64,000 nucleotides of DNA. It comes from Komagataella phaffii GS115. Taxonomy: Eukaryota > Ascomycota > Pichiomycetes > Pichiales > Pichiaceae. This document shows positions 1-8,572 of this stretch, piece after piece. Where the stretch lies: contig NC_012963.1 of assembly GCF_000027005.1 (NCBI RefSeq), positions 2,356,001 to 2,420,000 on the forward strand. The letters are read 5' to 3'. How positions within the stretch are numbered: position 1 is the first letter of the stretch; every line of letters starts with the position of its first letter. Below the pieces are notes generated by a model. It was given only the letters and a program-made list of their open reading frames with translations. It did not search any database and was not told the DNA's origin. The position numbers were made by a program, and so were the translations under genes.

Positions 1-1
1 A

Positions 2-160
2 GCAAATCCTCGTCTACCCAATCCATCTACAGAGAATTGTGCGACTTGCTCCATGGCTTTCCCAAGCAGAAACAAACTATTCCAGCACATCAGGGATACT
101 AATCATGTGGCCTCCCCCAACCAAGCCAAGAAGAAGAATAAATCTAAAAAGAAACGCTAG
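2..160 (+). CDS. JJJ1: C-terminal end of a Jjj1-like J-protein co-chaperone (5' truncated)
   Basis: Only the last 52 codons lie in the window; they end at TAG 158-160. They encode a C2H2 finger of the form C-X2-C-X12-H-X5-H containing FPSRNKLFQHI, followed by a lysine-rich tail. This finger plus basic tail is typical of the C-terminus of Jjj1/DNAJC21, which works with Ssa-type Hsp70 in cytoplasmic recycling of 60S ribosome biogenesis factors. The J domain would lie left of the window and cannot be checked. Another protein with a JAZ/U1-like finger, such as a Bud20 or Rei1 relative, is possible. The reading frame and stop are clear; the family name is an inference from the finger alone. Confidence 0.6.
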   Translation, partial: ANPRLPNPSTENCATCSMAFPSRNKLFQHIRDTNHVASPNQAKKKNKSKKKR

Positions 161-769
161 TGCAGAGTTAGTCAACTAATACTCGGATAAAGTTGGGTTG
201 GATCACGGAATTACGCGAATGAAATTGAGTTCGGATCTGCCCGAAACCAAAAAATGTATGTAGATTAGGTGAATAGACAAATTCGATCTCATGATTATTT
301 GCAATGCAAACCAGATAACTGCTTGCACAATTTCAACAATACAATTTGATAGCATTGGCAAACAGCGTGGTGCATTCTAGGACAGGGAATACCGAAATGG
401 GGTTCTGGGTATGCTGCACTCGCTGTCCCTTTCCCCTGATAACCTGATACCCGAGTTTATAGACCTTCATGGACCTCTCCTTTCAGGACGGCACTTAAAG
501 TTCACTTTTTTTTCTTTATCGTTATCTTATCAAATCAAGTACTAGCATTGATAGGAGGAGCATGACGAACAATCTACCAAGAGCTCCGATATTCAGGTAC
601 GCAATTGTGCGAGTCAAGTCAAACAAAAAGGTGCAATAAAATGCTGCGTATTGACGCCTTTTGCATGTTTTCTTCCTCTCCTTCACTAGCTCCCATAAGG
701 ATTTTTTGTCTTATTTTTCTCTCTAAAACCTAATAAATAAGTCTTATACGTTCAGTAATCGTTCAAAAA
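161..769. promoter_or_regulatory. 609-bp intergenic promoter region of the amidohydrolase gene
   Basis: This stretch follows the Jjj1-like stop and carries no convincing gene. It holds GATA core motifs at 438-442 and 446-449, three TTATC (GATAA on the minus strand) at 516-520, 522-526 and 527-531, and another GATA at 550-553. An upstream ATG at 641 opens a 30-codon frame ending at 733, 36 bp before the main ATG. A T-rich tract precedes the coding start. GATA clusters are the usual target of fungal nitrogen-regulation factors (Gln3/Gat1 type); that reading is inferred from motif density. Confidence 0.45.
516..531 (-). promoter_or_regulatory. Triple GATAA cluster (TTATCGTTATCTTATC)
   Basis: Three GATAA boxes on the minus strand fall within 16 bp, about 240 bp upstream of the amidohydrolase ATG. 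Paired or clustered GATAA boxes are the classical upstream element of yeast nitrogen-catabolite-repressed genes. The motif is directly visible; binding is not shown. Confidence 0.45.
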
Positions 770-2155
770 ATGCTCTTCATTCACGCTACTTTGGTCACCG
801 TCAATGCGAACCGTGATATTATTGAGGACGGGGCCATCCTGGTGGACGGACAGTTCATTCTTGACATGGGTAAATCCGCCGATCTTATCTCTAGGCATAA
901 CGGTCAAGAGACAATCGATTTGAAGGGTCAGATTGTGATGCCAGGCCTGATATCTTTGCACGTTCATCTTGCTCAATCTCTTCTCCGCACTGCGGGAGAC
1001 GATTTACCTCTTATCGATTGGCTCTGTGACAGAGTGTGGAAAATGCAGGGATGCTTCACCGAAGAAGATGGTTATGTGGCTTCCAAACTGACCATTGCCG
1101 AAATGCTAAAGTCTGGGACCACTACCTTCGTTGAAGCTCTTTTTGCTGAAAGATACGGATTCGAAGGCGCCGTCACGGCTGTCGCCGAATCTGGTATCAG
1201 AGGCTGCGTGGGGAAAGTCGTCATGGACCAACCTAGATACGCAACCCAGGAGGGTATAAGCATGCACGAAGGCCTCATTGAAGACGAAACTTCTCTGGAA
1301 AGAGCGGTCCAAATGTTTGACCGCTTCAATGGCTCTGCTGAAGGCAGGGTGGAGGTCTGGTTCGGTGCCAGAACCCCCGGCGGCGTCACCGAAGATCTTT
1401 ATCGTCGAATGGTGAAGGTGTCCGAGGAAAAGGGTATTGGAATCACAATGCACTGCGCCGAAATCGAAGCAGACAGGGTATTCTTTGCCTCCAAGGGCCA
1501 CACTCCCATGAGTTATTGCAAAGACCTGGGGCTTCTAAAATCTCGTACCGTTTTGGCCCACATGGTCCATTTAGACGACGGCGATATCGAGATTCTAAAA
1601 AATACGGGGGCTTCCGTGGCTCACTGCCCAGCCTCCAACGCCAAATTGGGTTCTGGAATTGCTAGAGTTAAAGAACTAGTAGAATCAGGAATTCCAGTAG
1701 GTCTAGGTTGCGACGGATGTCCCTGTAATAACACTATGGACTTATTACAAGAAATGAAGTTGGCTTCTCTGTTACCAAAAGCGGTTCACAAAAACCCAAC
1801 CATTCTTCCGGCCGAACAAATAGTGGAAATGGCAACGATTGTCGGAGCGAGAGCAATCGGTAAAGAAGACCAGTTAGGTTCATTGGAGATTGGCAAAAAA
1901 GCTGACTTCATCTCCATCAACCTGGCCAACAAGTTATATGCCCAACCCATGAGAGACCCAGTTTCAATGATAGTCTACATTGCTACTGGTAATGATGTTG
2001 AGAATGTGATCATTGATGGTAGACTGGTGGTCAAAGACAAGGAGTTGTTGACCTTGGATGAAGAAGCAATCATTAGAGAGGCAAATGTGCATGGTGAATC
2101 AGTCAGACAGAGAGCTAAATGCATGGGGGGATACAGTCGTTGGAACACAATGTAA
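770..2155 (+). CDS. Amidohydrolase-superfamily deaminase/hydrolase (TRZ/ATZ type)
   Basis: This 461-aa protein belongs to the metal-dependent amidohydrolase superfamily, in the branch with S-adenosylhomocysteine/methylthioadenosine deaminase, guanine deaminase and triazine hydrolases. Metal ligands are visible as H64-x-H66 after the MPGLISLH strand, H228 with E231 in MHCAE, H264 in LAHMVH and D315 in LGCDG. The ATG at 770 starts directly on the first beta strand and suits the family length. Where MtaD-type deaminases have an HxP-type substrate segment, this protein reads GARTPGG, so substrate cannot be inherited from MtaD. A cytosolic role in purine or heterocycle salvage is likely, in keeping with the GATA cluster upstream. 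A bacterial origin by transfer is possible but untested. The gene converges on SQS1 with a 2-bp gap. Confidence 0.8.
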   Translation: MLFIHATLVTVNANRDIIEDGAILVDGQFILDMGKSADLISRHNGQETIDLKGQIVMPGLISLHVHLAQSLLRTAGDDLPLIDWLCDRVWKMQGCFTEEDGYVASKLTIAEMLKSGTTTFVEALFAERYGFEGAVTAVAESGIRGCVGKVVMDQPRYATQEGISMHEGLIEDETSLERAVQMFDRFNGSAEGRVEVWFGARTPGGVTEDLYRRMVKVSEEKGIGITMHCAEIEADRVFFASKGHTPMSYCKDLGLLKSRTVLAHMVHLDDGDIEILKNTGASVAHCPASNAKLGSGIARVKELVESGIPVGLGCDGCPCNNTMDLLQEMKLASLLPKAVHKNPTILPAEQIVEMATIVGARAIGKEDQLGSLEIGKKADFISINLANKLYAQPMRDPVSMIVYIATGNDVENVIIDGRLVVKDKELLTLDEEAIIREANVHGESVRQRAKCMGGYSRWNTM

Positions 2156-2157
2156 GA

Positions 2158-4212
2158 TCATTCTTTTCTCAATCCCAACCTAGACTTTTTGATTTTGGCC
2201 AGGATTGGCTCAGTGACTCCCCTACTGTCCAAACCTAAACCTTCACCTTTGCTCCATCCTAACTTCTCCAGCATCCTTCTACCAATATTATCTTGTCCAA
2301 TTTCGGGAGCCCTGGACCCAACAATCTCTCCTTCCTTAACGTGTGATTTTGAACCACTTTTTATCAGTTTGTCCTCCGAGAAATCTTTCTTGCTGACATC
2401 GATTCTGTTAAAGACCCTTCGTTGCCTGAGAAGTCTGCCGATCATGTCGTACTCGGGGCTTAGATAATTTGTCCGTTTTGTCTTTATGACTGTGACATGC
2501 TGCCGCTTTCCTTTAAGGAATTTACGGCCTTTCATCTGGTAATGATCTGCCAGTTTGAGAAGTGTCCTTATGCCATGGGGATCCAAAGGAGGGAAACGCA
2601 ATGTTGTCATGCTGCTGTCATGATAAAAATGTTCAAATTCTTCTTTGATCTCATTGATATGCAACAAGTGGGGATACTTTTCACACAAACCCTCAGCCTT
2701 TTTACCCTTTTGTCTTGCTGGTTTGCTGTTTTGGAGTCCAAATTTCTCCAGCAGTTCTAGTTTCAAATCTTCATCGTGAATATGATCAAGGATTGGCCTT
2801 CTGTTTTTACCTTTTCCTCTAAACTGTATAGTTTGTGTAAACATGTCGGTCTCAAATCCGACGTCATTCATCATTTTGTTCTTTTGCAGAGCAACCAAAT
2901 CCTCAATGTTCTCCATTTCAAAATCATCCTCACTGTCTTCGTCATCAGAATCATCAATTGGATAGTCAGGTTCAGGAGAGAGTTCTTTCAAAAATGGTTT
3001 CTTGATGTAGTCTAAATAGGCATCAACACGATGATCCAGCAATCCATACTCGATCAACATATCAACCAAAAAATCTTCTTCTAACCATTGAGCTTGACTT
3101 ATACCTAGTAATCTTTCGGATTGAACTTCATATTGAGTGCTTTTGTAACTTTGCCGAATATTGGATACAACGATGGTTGAAACATCAAACATATCGTAGT
3201 CTTCGGCGAGAAATCCAAACTCTGGGTATGACGGTGAAGACTTTGTTTTGGGTTTATCTTCTTTCTGCGTTGCTTTGGGAGCTTGTGATATAAAAACTTT
3301 TTCTTCTGGATCAGATTCTTCTACTTCATTTTCAGACTGCTCCAGTAATCCGGATGGGGCATTGACGTACATTTCTCCATCATCCATATTTACCTTCATC
3401 ATGACATTTCCAACGGTGACATATTGGTCGTCAGACGAATCGTCCTCATCAAAACGTTGAACGTCGATGGATAATGGAGATGGAGGATTGGGTAGCTGTG
3501 ATGGAGGAACAATGGTCTGTTTTGGCCAATCGCCTATATTCGGAGTGTCATCCACATAAAATAGAGGTTCTTCGGATGCTGGAGAATCCGATTCTTCCAG
3601 AGCTGAGCTAGAATCAGTTTCTTTGTTACTTTCTTGAAACGTTTCAGACTGCTCCTCCTCATTGCTTTCCACCAGTTCCCTTTCCTGCTCGTCTTCCTCC
3701 TCCTCATCCTCCTCATCCTCCTCATCAGATCTGATAACTTCTGACTCATTAACCGTTTCGAAATCTTCCACATAAATTTCATCATTTTCTTGGTCTAACC
3801 TCTCCTCTAGTGCCTCTTTTTTCTTCTTGCTCTCGTTCAATCTCTTTATCAAATCTGCTGAAGGATCAAAAACATCCTTACTCTTGACAAATTCAATTGG
3901 ATTATTCCTCAACTGCTTCTTCATAGTATCGGCAATATTTCTATTGGTAAATCCCACTTCATCAATCATTCGGGGTCTCTTACCCCTTTTGGCAGCATTG
4001 GCCAAAGTTTTATTCTTGCTGGGTCTTTGTGAAGCCCTATTGACGTTGTAGAGCTCTTCGAACTCTGCATCGGAGTCATCGCCTCCCAAAGAGTGAGACT
4101 TTTTCCTTTGACCGTCACTCTTCTTCTTGCCGAAACTGGAGCCTTTGCCCTTTTTCTTCTCTAGCCGGGCAGCGGCAGCCCTTTTGGCCATATTTTTATG
4201 TCTCTTGGCCAT
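2158..4212 (-). CDS. SQS1: Sqs1-type R3H and G-patch protein
   Basis: The 684-aa protein begins with a lysine/alanine-rich basic segment (about 1-110), continues with a long acidic low-complexity region (about 120-440), then an R3H-like region near 520-590, and ends in a G-patch (about 641-684, with GRRMLEKLGW, GEGLG and GVTEPI). This order matches Sqs1/Pfa1, which stimulates the DEAH helicase Prp43 through the G-patch in ribosome biogenesis and spliceosome disassembly. It is expected in nucleus and nucleolus. Start at the first ATG. ATG4 is divergent across 274 bp, which holds both promoters. Its stop codon lies 2 bp from that of the converging amidohydrolase gene. Confidence 0.85.
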   Translation of the reverse strand: MAKRHKNMAKRAAAARLEKKKGKGSSFGKKKSDGQRKKSHSLGGDDSDAEFEELYNVNRASQRPSKNKTLANAAKRGKRPRMIDEVGFTNRNIADTMKKQLRNNPIEFVKSKDVFDPSADLIKRLNESKKKKEALEERLDQENDEIYVEDFETVNESEVIRSDEEDEEDEEEEDEQERELVESNEEEQSETFQESNKETDSSSALEESDSPASEEPLFYVDDTPNIGDWPKQTIVPPSQLPNPPSPLSIDVQRFDEDDSSDDQYVTVGNVMMKVNMDDGEMYVNAPSGLLEQSENEVEESDPEEKVFISQAPKATQKEDKPKTKSSPSYPEFGFLAEDYDMFDVSTIVVSNIRQSYKSTQYEVQSERLLGISQAQWLEEDFLVDMLIEYGLLDHRVDAYLDYIKKPFLKELSPEPDYPIDDSDDEDSEDDFEMENIEDLVALQKNKMMNDVGFETDMFTQTIQFRGKGKNRRPILDHIHDEDLKLELLEKFGLQNSKPARQKGKKAEGLCEKYPHLLHINEIKEEFEHFYHDSSMTTLRFPPLDPHGIRTLLKLADHYQMKGRKFLKGKRQHVTVIKTKRTNYLSPEYDMIGRLLRQRRVFNRIDVSKKDFSEDKLIKSGSKSHVKEGEIVGSRAPEIGQDNIGRRMLEKLGWSKGEGLGLDSRGVTEPILAKIKKSRLGLRKE

Positions 4213-4486
4213 TATGTCAGGGAGTACTCGTCTGTTAAAACCTCTAAGCTAAGGACCCCAAAAGGCCAGGCACACATGTTTGAGTACATCTTTACACCAT
4301 CTGATTGTTTCTTATCGCTCTGCGAAATTGTGAGAGGCAACATCATCACCATAAGCCCACAGAGCGCCCCATCGCTAGAGCCAGATTTGATCGATCACAG
4401 TTATCAGCTAAAACAACAGTTCTGTCTTCCTGGCTGGTCCTTCTAATTTCATTAGCTGGTTTTGAAATCTTGAAGGAATTTCAAAG

Positions 4487-6082
4487 ATGTACAGGTTTTT
4501 AGGACTTGGTACACACCCCAACGATGATCAAAACAAAATACATGTTTTGGGCAGACAATATGATCCTATAAAGACTCAAGAAACAGAGGGGAAGGATCTG
4601 GACTTGAATAGCCGTTTCCAGCAGGTACTGGACAGCATTAAAGATGGAAACAAAAAATCCACTACCTATTCGCAATCGTTCATTGATGATGTTTATTCCA
4701 AGATTTGGCTGACTTATAGAGCCGGATTCCCTCCGATAGCTAGAGACAAGGATTCCCCCACGTTTACGCTGGGAGCCTTACTACGTGGTCAATTTGATTT
4801 TAACGAAATAGGCTTCACCTCTGACGCCGGTTGGGGTTGCATGATAAGGACGTCACAGAGCCTTTTGGCCAACGCTCTTCTTTTCCTACATTTAGGGCGA
4901 GATTGGGTTTTCAAAGCCAAAGACCCCGCTAATGTCGAACACGATAGGATTATCTCATGGTTTGTGGATATTCCCGATGAACCGTTCTCTATCCACAATT
5001 TTGTTCAGCAGGGCATCAAATGTTGCGATAAAAAACCTGGGGAATGGTTTGGCCCTAGTGCCGCCTCAAGAGCGATAAAGAATTTGTGCAAAGAGTATCC
5101 TCCTTGTGGGCTCAGGGTTTATTTTAGTTCCGACTGTGGTGATGTCTATGACACCGAAGTTAGAGAATTGGCCTATGGCGACTCCGATACATTTACTCCA
5201 ATTTTGGTTTTGCTAGGAATAAGGCTGGGGGTAGAAAAAGTGAACCCTGTATATTGGGATTCACTGAGAGAATGTCTCTCCTTAAAGCAATCAGTGGGAA
5301 TTGCCGGAGGAAGACCTTGTTCCTCGCATTACTTCTACGGGTTTCAAGGAGATTACCTTTTTTATCTAGATCCCCACCTTCCCCAAAAAGCTTTAACATT
5401 TGGAAGCACGGAGAAACCCGTTCATAGGCTGCAAACCAAGAAAACTGACGAAAATGCTGCTGGACAGTACCCGGTATCAAATACTGATTCAAATAATGAA
5501 ACAAACCATGATGACTGCTATGAAAGCAAGTTAGACAACAGCAAGTACGTTGAAATTCTTTCGTGTCTTGATGTCAAATCAGTCCACACACCAAAAGTGA
5601 CAAAGCTGCATTTATCCCACATGGATCCCTCAATGTTGATTGGGTTTTTAATCACCAGTGAGGATGATTTCAACGATTGGAAAGAAAATATTGGGAAGAA
5701 AGATCCCTCTCACAAAATTGTTCATATTACTGAAACAAAAGTCTCAGAATCGACATCAAACTTTCAATTCAACAGCCTTCGCAGCAATTCGATTGCAGAT
5801 TACGATAATTGCAGTGGCGAAGATTGCGATAGCGCAGCGATTGCAAGCGATAGTGACGATTTTGTTGATCTTGCTGCTGATTTTGCTGTTACTGGTCTTG
5901 AACCCAGAACTCATACAGGGGTCGATGACGAAACTAGCTCGGATTATGTCCAACACTTCCCGATTCGAAGGTTTTCGCAACCAGTCATTGTATCCAGAGA
6001 AGATGTAGTTCCTACACTTTCGGAGGATAATGGAGTAATTGCCCTAGATGATAAGATGTCTGGGATTTCTGTAGGTAGGTAG
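4487..6082 (+). CDS. ATG4: Autophagy cysteine protease Atg4
   Basis: This 531-aa C54 peptidase processes the C-terminus of newly made Atg8 and later releases it from phosphatidylethanolamine during autophagy and pexophagy. The catalytic cysteine is C118 in DAGWGCMIRTSQS, and the DPH motif supplies D295 and H297 in FYLDPH. GGRPxSSHYFYGFQG precedes it as in the family. The fold is complete by about residue 430; a 100-residue acidic, low-complexity tail follows and makes the protein slightly longer than the roughly 500-aa yeast relative. The ATG at 4487 is the first in frame. SSU72 follows on the same strand after 150 bp. Confidence 0.95.
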   Translation: MYRFLGLGTHPNDDQNKIHVLGRQYDPIKTQETEGKDLDLNSRFQQVLDSIKDGNKKSTTYSQSFIDDVYSKIWLTYRAGFPPIARDKDSPTFTLGALLRGQFDFNEIGFTSDAGWGCMIRTSQSLLANALLFLHLGRDWVFKAKDPANVEHDRIISWFVDIPDEPFSIHNFVQQGIKCCDKKPGEWFGPSAASRAIKNLCKEYPPCGLRVYFSSDCGDVYDTEVRELAYGDSDTFTPILVLLGIRLGVEKVNPVYWDSLRECLSLKQSVGIAGGRPCSSHYFYGFQGDYLFYLDPHLPQKALTFGSTEKPVHRLQTKKTDENAAGQYPVSNTDSNNETNHDDCYESKLDNSKYVEILSCLDVKSVHTPKVTKLHLSHMDPSMLIGFLITSEDDFNDWKENIGKKDPSHKIVHITETKVSESTSNFQFNSLRSNSIADYDNCSGEDCDSAAIASDSDDFVDLAADFAVTGLEPRTHTGVDDETSSDYVQHFPIRRFSQPVIVSREDVVPTLSEDNGVIALDDKMSGISVGR

Positions 6083-6129
6083 GAAAGTAATCTTAAAATC
6101 AATTCAGCAGACATCCGACATCGCGATTT

Positions 6130-6145
6130 CGAATCTTCAGATTCG
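6130..6145. repeat. Inverted repeat CGAATCT-tc-AGATTCG
   Basis: Perfect 7-bp arms separated by 2 bp lie in the 150-bp ATG4/SSU72 spacer, about 88 bp before the SSU72 ATG. It could be a dimeric regulator site in the SSU72 promoter or part of the ATG4 3' end. No known motif was assigned. Confidence 0.5.
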
Positions 6146-6232
6146 GCAAAGTGGTTTTTCAGTATCCGTATCTAGGTTCACTCTTTGCATTTCCTACCCG
6201 ACTATTTCTTGTGAACTTTTCCCATTCCTTCA

Positions 6233-6928
6233 ATGTCAGAGCTTCTCAGCTTTTGTACGGTATGCGCGTCCAATCAAAACCGTTCCATGGAGGCACACAA
6301 ATTGTTGAAAGACGCCGGATACAAGGTTCGTTCGTATGGGACAGGGTCAGCCGTTAGGTTGCCTGGTCCATCTATCGACAAGCCCAATGTGTTCCAATTT
6401 GGAACCCCTTACAGCACAATGAGAGAACAATTGATGAAACAAGACGTTCGTCTACATCAGGCAAACGGAGTTTTGAAAATGATCGATAGAAATGAAAAAA
6501 TAAAAGAGGCTCCTCAACGATGGCCCTATATCGGTCAAGAACCACAAACAACAGAAGGTCTAGACTTTGATATTGTGTTTACATGCGAAGAGCGGTGTTT
6601 TGATGCTGTAGTAGAGGATTTCATGAACAGATCTTACAACGACACTAGCTCCCAAATTAACAGAAAGTTGATTCACGTAATTAACGTTGAAATTAGAGAT
6701 GATTACGATAATGCATTGATTGGAGGTCAAGGTATCCTGGACTTGGCCCAGCAGTTGGAAAAGAAGATGGAAGAAGCTAACGAATTCAACCAGAAGCCTG
6801 ACCAGAAGGACAGCACAAGTATACAGAAAAATTACGATTTGTTTGAGGACAGTATTCCGGATATCCTGGCAGCTTGGCAAAAAGATCATCCAAATCTCCC
6901 CTTACTGTACAGTGTATGCTACAATTAA
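6233..6928 (+). CDS. SSU72: RNA polymerase II CTD phosphatase Ssu72
   Basis: The 231-aa protein has the low-molecular-weight phosphatase loop CASNQNRS (C11-X5-R17) at its very N-terminus. The rest follows Ssu72 closely: RLPGPSIDKPNVFQFGTPY, then GLDFDIVFTCEERCFDAVVEDF, then HVINVEIRDD. Ssu72 dephosphorylates Ser5 and Ser7 of the polymerase II CTD within the cleavage and polyadenylation factor, affecting termination and gene looping. The protein is slightly longer than the usual 195-210 aa, through an insertion near residues 184-205. Start at the first ATG, two codons before the conserved strand. It converges with the guanine deaminase gene, leaving 147 bp between stop codons. Confidence 0.95.
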   Translation: MSELLSFCTVCASNQNRSMEAHKLLKDAGYKVRSYGTGSAVRLPGPSIDKPNVFQFGTPYSTMREQLMKQDVRLHQANGVLKMIDRNEKIKEAPQRWPYIGQEPQTTEGLDFDIVFTCEERCFDAVVEDFMNRSYNDTSSQINRKLIHVINVEIRDDYDNALIGGQGILDLAQQLEKKMEEANEFNQKPDQKDSTSIQKNYDLFEDSIPDILAAWQKDHPNLPLLYSVCYN

Positions 6929-7075
6929 TCGTGCGATATAAATGGAAAATAATTAAATTTAAAACCGGTACCAAAACAGTGAAAAAAAGCAGAGCAATAA
7001 ATAAATAAAGATAATATGGAAAAAACTTGAAACAGATAGACTTTTGGGAATAGGATCGTGGTATCGTTAAACATT

Positions 7076-8539
7076 TCAAACTTTGGAAACAACACATCTT
7101 CCGTTAACAAAGACTTTGACGGTATTTCTATCGTCTCCGTTGAAGAGCCATTTGTCCAGTAACTCTTGCCAGCGCCCCTGTTGGAAGGGAAACAGATCTA
7201 ATGGAGAATTCTCAACGTTTAGATCTATCAGTTGAGCATCAAATTGGAATCCAGTTTCAAATTTTCCAAGGTATGAGTCAACATTCAAGACTTGAGCACC
7301 TCCGACGGTTGCCAAAAAAAGAACTTCAGCAGTGGTTAGCTTTTGCTGGTCTTGTTTAGATTTCATAACCAGGTGTCTAGACACCAACAGAGCATGTCTA
7401 GCGACAGTTAAAATAGATGGGGAAAAGCCTCCAGAACAGTCAGTTCCTAATGAAACCTTGACCCCATTGTCTAGAAGCCATCTGATTCTGGCTTCACCGG
7501 ACGTAATTGAACTGTTGGAAGTAGGACAATGAGATATTCCTGAGTTATGTTTGACTAACAAATCTTTCTCTTCTTCAGATATGTGAATGCAATGAGCCAA
7601 CACTGTTCTGTTGGTTAAGAGGTTGCATTTGGCGTAGATATCAGCATAGCTGTCAAAATGTGGGAACATATCGGCAATCCACTTGATTTCGCCGTGGTTC
7701 TCACTCAGATGTGTTTGAACGTGGTATTCACCAGATTGACTGAGCTCTCCCAACCATTTCATTAGCTCCTCTGTGCATGAGCCAGCAAATCTTGGGGTGA
7801 TAATAGGCTTGGTAATGACATCAAATGATTCATGACCCTCATTGGTCTCTTCTACGTGCTTTATTACGCCATACTGAGCCTCTTTGCATTCATCTAGGGT
7901 TTCAATATAATTATCCGGGGAGTGTTGATTCATGCAAGTCTTACCAATCATTGCCCTTTGACCTTTCAAATAGGCAATATCGTTCAATAGCTTAGTGGCA
8001 TTTTCGTGAATTGTAGCATAGTATGAAGCCAAAGTGGTTCCGTTGGTTAACGTTCTGTCGATCACCTTGTTATAAATGTAGCTGGCAGTCTTGACATCTT
8101 TAAAAGATGCTTCTAATGGAAACGTGTACTTTTCTAACCATTCAAGCAGTGTGGTGTTTCCAAAAATTCCATTGTTAGGGACCTGTGGAGCATGAATGTG
8201 AGTATCAATAAAACCTGGGAAGAAGAACTTGTTAGGATCAGCAGAATAATCAAGTATTTCAAGTTCAGACCTTTCAAGCCCGTTTTCAGCGATGACCAAG
8301 TCAATGTTGGACTCACTGTCGGAGCCTTCTTCGAACTGTTTCTTGATTTTTATGGTTCCCTTTTTGTCCACCCCAATACAGGTATCAGTACTAACGGATA
8401 GCTCACCGAGAGCTGGAGTGTATACGAAAGTACCATAGTACAGTTTAAACTTTATTGGAGCCAAAGCCAAAGAGCTTATTTTTGGTTGATGTGAATCCTG
8501 AGTCATTTTAGGAATAGTTGTGGGGTTTTGAAGCAGCAT
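7076..8539 (-). CDS. GUD1: Guanine deaminase
   Basis: This 487-aa amidohydrolase converts guanine to xanthine in purine catabolism. Motifs present are PGFIDTHIHAPQ (metal ligands H114 and H116), NTTLLEWLEKYTFPLE typical of guanine deaminases, QTHLSEN, LAHCIH and LGTDCSGG. The longest frame starts at 8539, but a second ATG at 8506 (M12) may be the real start: a TATA-like TATATAA on the minus strand lies at 8559-8567, only about 20 bp before the first ATG. The stop of the upstream gene (8573) leaves 33 bp, so regulatory DNA probably overlaps that coding sequence, including GATAA at 8617-8621. The enzyme is probably cytosolic and nitrogen regulated (inference). Confidence 0.93.
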   Translation of the reverse strand: MLLQNPTTIPKMTQDSHQPKISSLALAPIKFKLYYGTFVYTPALGELSVSTDTCIGVDKKGTIKIKKQFEEGSDSESNIDLVIAENGLERSELEILDYSADPNKFFFPGFIDTHIHAPQVPNNGIFGNTTLLEWLEKYTFPLEASFKDVKTASYIYNKVIDRTLTNGTTLASYYATIHENATKLLNDIAYLKGQRAMIGKTCMNQHSPDNYIETLDECKEAQYGVIKHVEETNEGHESFDVITKPIITPRFAGSCTEELMKWLGELSQSGEYHVQTHLSENHGEIKWIADMFPHFDSYADIYAKCNLLTNRTVLAHCIHISEEEKDLLVKHNSGISHCPTSNSSITSGEARIRWLLDNGVKVSLGTDCSGGFSPSILTVARHALLVSRHLVMKSKQDQQKLTTAEVLFLATVGGAQVLNVDSYLGKFETGFQFDAQLIDLNVENSPLDLFPFQQGRWQELLDKWLFNGDDRNTVKVFVNGRCVVSKV

Positions 8540-8572
8540 CTGGGGTACAACTCTTTGGTTTATATACTTTCT

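Noticed and set aside
4198..4502. Small frames between SQS1 and ATG4
   Set aside because: They lie in the divergent promoter and run into ATG4 in another frame.
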